From Opitutaceae bacterium (GTDB lineage Bacteria > Verrucomicrobiota > Verrucomicrobiia > Opitutales > Opitutaceae): a stretch of DNA of 9,618 nucleotides. Numbering within the stretch: the first letter of the stretch is position 1; the number at the start of each line of letters is the position of its first letter. Position numbers and translations under genes: made by a program. The stretch covers positions 1 through 9,618 of the forward strand of contig JANXSC010000334.1 of the NCBI GenBank assembly GCA_025352845.1. Direction: 5' to 3'. The notes beneath the pieces are model-generated. The model saw only the letters and a program-made list of their open reading frames with translations. It made no database searches and was not told the origin of the DNA. Of this stretch, positions 5,230 through 9,618 are shown piece after piece.

Positions 5230-7983
5230 ATGAACACTCCGCTCCTGTCGGCCGCGAATGCGGCTGCACGTTTCGGCCTTATTGCATTATTGAGCGTCGG
5301 CGCCCTGAGCGCGCAGACACCCGCTGCCAAGACGATCGACCTTAAGAAAGACGAGCCCAAGGTTCTCGAGAAATTCGAGGTCACCGGCTCCCGCGTGAAA
5401 CGCCTCGACTACGAGACCCCCGCGCCCGTCGAGACCTTCACTATCCAGGACATCGAGGCCAAGGGCTACGTGAACATCGGCGACTTCATCCAATCGATGC
5501 CGTTCAACTCCGGCACGGCCAACTCGATTTATCAGACGGCGAGTTTCCAGCGCGGAGCCTCCACGGCCAACATTCGCGGCCTCGGTGCGCAGCGCTCCCT
5601 CACGCTCGTCAATGGCCGCCGCGCGGTCCCCTATGCGCTCCAGAGCCCGAACAGCGGCACCCGTTCCGTCTTCGACTTCAACAGCCTGCCCGCCGCCGCC
5701 ATCGAGAGCATCGAACTCCTCAAGGACGGCGCCTCCGCCATCTACGGCTCCGATGCCATCACCGGCGTGCTCAACATCAAGTTGAAGAGCAATTTTAGCG
5801 GCCTCTCCACGAGCCTCTACTATGGCAACACCCTCAAGAATTCCGGCGGCGACACCGGCGTGAAACAGGTCAGCATCGTGGCCGGCGTCGGCAGCGGCAA
5901 GACCAAGATCATGACCGCGATCGACGCGAAGTCCTCCAATTCCAACTTCCTCCGCGACTACGGCGTCACCACCACGGACTACAGCTACCTCGGCACCAAC
6001 AAGGGCCTGAACCAGAACTCCCCGTCGAACTTCCCCGCCAACCTGTCGCTCACCCGCGCGCAGGCGGCTGCGGCTGGCATTGCGTTCCCGAATGTCGCGG
6101 CGACGGTCGGGAGCTGGACCTTCGTCATCAACGGTGGCGCGCCCACCAACTCGCCCACCTTGTCGAGGTTCGTGGCCGCCCCGGCCAATCCCGCCAACGC
6201 CAACGCCGTGCTCATCGGCAACGAAAACCGCTACGACTTCGCCCAAACGTTTCAGGTTTACCCGGCGTATGACTACATCAGCAACTACACCTCTTTTGAG
6301 CACGAGCTGAACGACAGCTTCAAGGCCTTCGGCTCGCTGACGTTCTCCAAGAACTCCACCTACTACGCCTTCACGCCCGGCGTCATCACCTACTCGACAG
6401 AGGGCCTCACGCTTCCGGCGACCAATCCTTACAACCCGTTTGGCATCCCGCTCACCACGCTCACGGCCCGCGCGTCGTTCCAGCCCGTGCGCAAGTTCGA
6501 CACGGAGTCCACCGCCGCCAATTTCCTCTCCGGCCTGAAAGGCACCGTTTTCGGCCGCTGGGATGTTGAGACCGCCGTCTCCTACGGCTTCAGCAACGTC
6601 TCCTCCGTCTCCCGCAACGCCATCCGCGCCACCACCTATCAGGCGGCCCTGAATGGCACGACCCGCCAGACCGCGCTCAATCCCTTCGGCCCGGGCGACA
6701 ATCCCGCCGTCGCCGCCGGCCTCGCGACCATCTCAGCCGATTCGAACAAGGCGGACTCGCTGACCTTCGACGCCAGCATTGGGGGCAAGCTCTTCCAGTT
6801 GCCCGCCGGCGATGTCGGCATCGCCGCCGGCTTTGAGGGCCGCAACGACCGCCTCACCACCAATCCCGACACCTCCGCTTACCTCGGCTCGGGCGGCGGC
6901 CTGCCCCTCTCCGGCAAGCGCACCGTTACTTCCCAATACATCGAAATCAACGTGCCGCTTTACAAGAAGGCCGAGTTCGGGTCCGCCGAACTCCAGCTGG
7001 CTGGCCGGCGCGAGCACTACAGCGACTTTGGCAACACCACCAAGCCAAAGGTCGCCGCCAAGATTCGCCTGCCCGACAACCGCTTCTTCACCGCGATTCT
7101 CCGCGGCTCCTATTCGGAATCGTTTGCGGCTCCTCCGCTCGGCCTCCTCTACGCCTCGCAGACGATCTCGTTTACCCAGGGCCTGACCCAGGATCCGCTG
7201 CGTCTCCAAGATCCGCCCACGCAGTTGCGCAATGTCGCCGGCGGCAATCCCAACCTGCTGCCCGAGACGGCCAAGGTGCAGTTCGTGGGCACGGTGATCG
7301 AGTTTCCGAAAATCAAGAACCTCTCCTTCAACGTCGATTTCTTCAATATCCGGATCAGCCAGTTCATCGTGTCGCCCTCGACGGGGTTTCTCCTCACGCC
7401 GAACGGCATCGCCCAGTTCCCCAATGCCATCGTCCGCGACACCACCCTCGGCAACCCCGGCCCGATTATTCGCATCGAGTCCGTGCCGTCGAACAACCCG
7501 CTCGCCTACCAGCTCTACCGCGGCATCGACTTCGGCGGTCGCTACGCGCTCCGCAACACCCGCACCGGCAGCTACACGTTCTCGGCTGCCGCCACGCAGA
7601 TCATCAAGGTCGGCACCGACTCCGGCCTTGGCGGCGGTTTCTTCAACAACGCCGGCTACTACTACAATCCCCGGTGGAAGACCCAGGCCAGCACCAGTTG
7701 GAACTACAAAGACCTCGGTGCCTCGGTCACGGTCGATCGCATCGGCCACTGGTATAACGACGGCTACACCGCGCAGGGCTGGGGCGAGAATCCCTTCACC
7801 ATCGTCGGCCTGCAGCTTCGCTACGCCGGATTCTGGGGCACGAACCTCTCGATCGGTGCGTCGAATCTCCTCAACAACCGCCCGCCGCCCAATGGACGCC
7901 AGTCCATCGGCTTCGACCCCAATGCCTACGGCGCCGGCGTCCTCGGCCGCTTCGTGTCGATCCGCATTCGGAAAGACTACTGA
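5230..7983 (+). CDS. TonB-dependent outer-membrane receptor, complete
   Basis: This 917-residue receptor imports a ligand across the outer membrane using energy passed on by TonB. A signal peptide spans 1-28 with cleavage at LSA|QT. The mature N-terminus contains LEKFEVTGSRV (46-56), the likely TonB-box region of this lineage. The plug covers about 57-190 and shows ANIRGLGAQRSLTLVNGRR (113-131) and IESIELLKDGASAIYGSDAI (158-177), both hallmark plug motifs. The barrel follows with NPYNPFG (399-405), LFQLPAGDVGIAAG (521-534), RGSYSESFAAPPLG, a late SIGASNLLNNRPP turn and a terminal Tyr after RIRKD, the expected aromatic C-terminus. The start ATG is backed by the signal peptide despite the lack of a Shine-Dalgarno. 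It is a distant relative of the remnant at 133-2082. Codons are strongly C-ending, as in the peptidase downstream. The ligand is unknown, and a FecR-type signalling domain is absent, so it is not a transducer. The neighbouring exported peptidase hints at a peptide-containing substrate. Confidence 0.95.
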   Translation: MNTPLLSAANAAARFGLIALLSVGALSAQTPAAKTIDLKKDEPKVLEKFEVTGSRVKRLDYETPAPVETFTIQDIEAKGYVNIGDFIQSMPFNSGTANSIYQTASFQRGASTANIRGLGAQRSLTLVNGRRAVPYALQSPNSGTRSVFDFNSLPAAAIESIELLKDGASAIYGSDAITGVLNIKLKSNFSGLSTSLYYGNTLKNSGGDTGVKQVSIVAGVGSGKTKIMTAIDAKSSNSNFLRDYGVTTTDYSYLGTNKGLNQNSPSNFPANLSLTRAQAAAAGIAFPNVAATVGSWTFVINGGAPTNSPTLSRFVAAPANPANANAVLIGNENRYDFAQTFQVYPAYDYISNYTSFEHELNDSFKAFGSLTFSKNSTYYAFTPGVITYSTEGLTLPATNPYNPFGIPLTTLTARASFQPVRKFDTESTAANFLSGLKGTVFGRWDVETAVSYGFSNVSSVSRNAIRATTYQAALNGTTRQTALNPFGPGDNPAVAAGLATISADSNKADSLTFDASIGGKLFQLPAGDVGIAAGFEGRNDRLTTNPDTSAYLGSGGGLPLSGKRTVTSQYIEINVPLYKKAEFGSAELQLAGRREHYSDFGNTTKPKVAAKIRLPDNRFFTAILRGSYSESFAAPPLGLLYASQTISFTQGLTQDPLRLQDPPTQLRNVAGGNPNLLPETAKVQFVGTVIEFPKIKNLSFNVDFFNIRISQFIVSPSTGFLLTPNGIAQFPNAIVRDTTLGNPGPIIRIESVPSNNPLAYQLYRGIDFGGRYALRNTRTGSYTFSAAATQIIKVGTDSGLGGGFFNNAGYYYNPRWKTQASTSWNYKDLGASVTVDRIGHWYNDGYTAQGWGENPFTIVGLQLRYAGFWGTNLSIGASNLLNNRPPPNGRQSIGFDPNAYGAGVLGRFVSIRIRKDY

Positions 7984-8013
7984 GCGCGGACCGCTCGGTC
8001 CCCGTCTGATTTC

Positions 8014-8044
8014 AAGCGTGCCCTTTGCCGGGCACGCTTTTTTT
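8014..8044 (+). terminator. Intrinsic terminator between receptor and S9 peptidase
   Basis: A perfect 10-bp stem (8014-8023 AAGCGTGCCC with 8030-8039 GGGCACGCTT) encloses the 6-base loop TTTGCC and is followed by a run of seven T's (8038-8044). It starts 30 bases after the receptor stop and ends 30 bases before the peptidase ATG. A small 5-bp hairpin (7988-7992 with 7997-8001) lies just before it and may be incidental. The terminator should end most receptor transcripts before the peptidase. Confidence 0.92.
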
Positions 8045-8074
8045 CCAGCCTTTTTGGTGCTTTCTTCCCCGATT

Positions 8075-9618
8075 ATGAAAATGCGATTCCTGTTTTCGCT
8101 CTGCTTCTCGGTTCCGTTTTCCGCCGCCGAGCCGCCGGCTGCGCCGGTGCCGGAGCTTCCTGTCGCCACCTTTTTCCAGGCACCCGCGATCGCTTCGCTC
8201 ACGTTTTCCCCCAACGGCAGCTACATCGCCTGCCTCGTGCCCTTCGAGCGCCGCATGAACCTCGCCGTGATCGATCTCGAGAAGGGCACGAAAAACCTCC
8301 TCACCAATTTCAAGGACCGCCAGGCCACGCAGCCTTCGTGGGCCGGCAACGACCGCATCCTCTTCCGGGTCGATGACGAGGGCCAGGAGTCGTTCGCGCT
8401 CTACACCGTGAAGCGCGACGGCAAAGATCCCGCCATCCTCGCGTCCGGCTACACCAAGGCCGGCACGGCCAACGAGGCCAACGCCCGCTTCCGCAGCGTG
8501 CTCGGCCGCATCGAGGGCGACGACGCAAACATCCTTGTCCTCGCCAACATCACCTACCGCGACTGGTCCGATGTCGCGACGATGAACCTGAAGACGGGCA
8601 AGATGACCAAGCTCATCGAGGCTCCCGGCAACGTGGATTACTACCTCCGCGATCGCGCCGGTCAGGTGCGCCTCGCCATCGTGCAAAAAACGCAGGCCCG
8701 CACCGTCCTCTATCGTGACGAAAAGACCAAGGGCTGGGTCACCCTCGCCGAACACCACATGGATGCGCCTGGCTGGGAGCCCATCGCCTTCGATGGCGAC
8801 AACCGCACGCTCTTCATCTGGTCCGACGTCGGCCGCAAGACCCGCGCCGTTTACCGCTACGATGTCGTCGAGCGCAAACAGCTCGACCTCGTGTTTGCCG
8901 ACGAGACCTACGATGCCGAGGACGTCGTTTACGACCAGTCGAAGAAAAAAATCGTGGGCATCGCCTACGAGGCCGACCGCGCCCGCTACCACTGGCTCGA
9001 TCCCGAGATGCAAAAACTGGAGGAGATATTCTCCGCCTCGCTGCCCGACACTGTCCACGTCCCGCGGCAATTTGCGAAGGACGGCTCCAAGATCATTTAT
9101 TTCTCCTACAACGACCGCGACCCCGGCGTCTATTACCTCTTCGATCGGAAAACCCAGAAGCTGAGCGAGCTCGCCGTGACCAAGCCCGCCATCGATCCGG
9201 AAAAAATGTCGCCGGTGAAGCCGGTCACGTTCGCGGCGCGCGACGGACTCCCGATCCACGGCTACCTCACGCTGCCCAAGGGCCGGCCCGCGAAAAATCT
9301 CCCGCTCGTCCTCCATCCGCACGGCGGACCCTTCGGCGTCCGCGACGAATGGATCTACAAGGACGAGGTGCAGCTCTACGCCAACCGCGGCTACGCCGTG
9401 CTCCAGGTCAACTACCGCGGTTCCGGCGGCTACGGCCGCGCGTTCGAGCAGGCGGGTTTCAAGAAGTGGGGCCTCGAAATGCAAAACGATCTGAGCGACG
9501 GCGTGAAGTGGGCGATCGCCGAGGGCATCGCCGATCCGTCGCGCGTCGTCATCAGCGGCGCGAGCTACGGTGGCTATGCGGCGATGGCCGGCCTCGCGTT
9601 TTCCCCCGAGCTCTACTG
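8075..9618 (+). CDS. Exported S9-family serine peptidase (prolyl oligopeptidase / acylaminoacyl-peptidase type), 3' end outside window
   Basis: The frame is open from ATG 8075 to the window edge, giving 514 complete codons. MKMRFLFSLCFSVPFSAAEP is a signal peptide, with cleavage likely near residues 17-18, so the enzyme should act in the periplasm. The next 360 or so residues are the N-terminal beta-propeller of S9 enzymes: it opens with FFQAPAIASLTFSPNGSYIA (recalling the FFxxPxxxxxxxSPDGxYIA start of bacterial S9 homologues) and has repeated blade-like segments. The alpha/beta-hydrolase domain begins near residue 380. It shows HPHGGPFG (oxyanion-hole region), VLQVNYRGSGGYGRAF and GASYGGYAAMAG, with the nucleophile Ser at residue 497 (codon 9563-9565). 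The catalytic Asp and His lie beyond the window, so completeness cannot be judged. An alternative start is ATG 8081; neither has a Shine-Dalgarno. It lies just after the receptor terminator on the same strand and shares its codon bias, which suggests linked function, such as cleaving imported peptides. Confidence 0.93.
   Translation, partial: MKMRFLFSLCFSVPFSAAEPPAAPVPELPVATFFQAPAIASLTFSPNGSYIACLVPFERRMNLAVIDLEKGTKNLLTNFKDRQATQPSWAGNDRILFRVDDEGQESFALYTVKRDGKDPAILASGYTKAGTANEANARFRSVLGRIEGDDANILVLANITYRDWSDVATMNLKTGKMTKLIEAPGNVDYYLRDRAGQVRLAIVQKTQARTVLYRDEKTKGWVTLAEHHMDAPGWEPIAFDGDNRTLFIWSDVGRKTRAVYRYDVVERKQLDLVFADETYDAEDVVYDQSKKKIVGIAYEADRARYHWLDPEMQKLEEIFSASLPDTVHVPRQFAKDGSKIIYFSYNDRDPGVYYLFDRKTQKLSELAVTKPAIDPEKMSPVKPVTFAARDGLPIHGYLTLPKGRPAKNLPLVLHPHGGPFGVRDEWIYKDEVQLYANRGYAVLQVNYRGSGGYGRAFEQAGFKKWGLEMQNDLSDGVKWAIAEGIADPSRVVISGASYGGYAAMAGLAFSPELY

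Noticed and set aside
5287..6303. 338-residue open frame on the minus strand inside the intact receptor gene
   Set aside because: It is an antisense shadow. The C-ending codons of the receptor leave the opposite frame free of stops, and the product is a low-complexity Gly/Val/Ala/Arg/Asp mix with no domain motif, while the plus-strand receptor is certain.
6733..8214. 493-residue minus-strand frame spanning the receptor 3' end, the terminator and the peptidase start
   Set aside because: Same compositional artefact. It runs across two real genes and a terminator and has no recognisable motif or initiation signal.
8012..9484. 490-residue minus-strand frame opposite the S9 peptidase
   Set aside because: The plus strand encodes a clear S9 peptidase with its signal peptide and GxSxGG motif. 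The antisense product is low-complexity Val/Gly/Asp/Glu/Arg.

Overview
The window is GC-rich bacterial DNA with the stamp of a verrucomicrobial genome, most likely Opitutaceae or a relative. This rests on recall of family style, not on a database search. The hints are TonB-dependent receptors whose mature N-terminus reads like LEKFEVTGSRV, genes without Shine-Dalgarno sequences behind A/C-rich leaders, and TPR units with an IPGR-type loop. The taxonomic call is moderate in confidence.

Layout, left to right. Bases 1-125 are the 3' end of a DDE transposase gene, IS30-like. Directly after it comes the 3' two thirds of a TonB-dependent receptor gene (133-2082). That receptor has lost its signal peptide and plug, so it looks like a remnant cut by the insertion sequence. 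It is closed by a strong intrinsic terminator (2112-2141). Next is a small exported coiled-coil protein of unknown function (2194-2829). It converges, with a 6-bp gap, on a minus-strand gene for a large membrane protein (2836-4977). That protein joins a multi-pass GT-C/TMTC-like glycosyltransferase region to seven 35-residue TPR units.

A 252-bp divergent intergenic region separates this gene from a complete TonB-dependent receptor (5230-7983). The receptor has its own terminator (8014-8044). Only 30 bp further on starts an exported S9-family serine peptidase (8075 to the window end, unfinished), with its GxSxGG nucleophile motif visible.

The likely functional unit is the intact receptor plus the S9 peptidase: outer-membrane import of a substrate, possibly peptide-like, and its hydrolysis in the periplasm. 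That is inference from adjacency. The TPR glycosyltransferase-like protein and the coiled-coil protein show no obvious link to it. I found no CRISPR array, tRNA, rRNA, origin or clear new defence or mobile system. The points most worth a second look are the IS/receptor junction, the regular 35-residue TPR array, and the terminator placed between receptor and peptidase.
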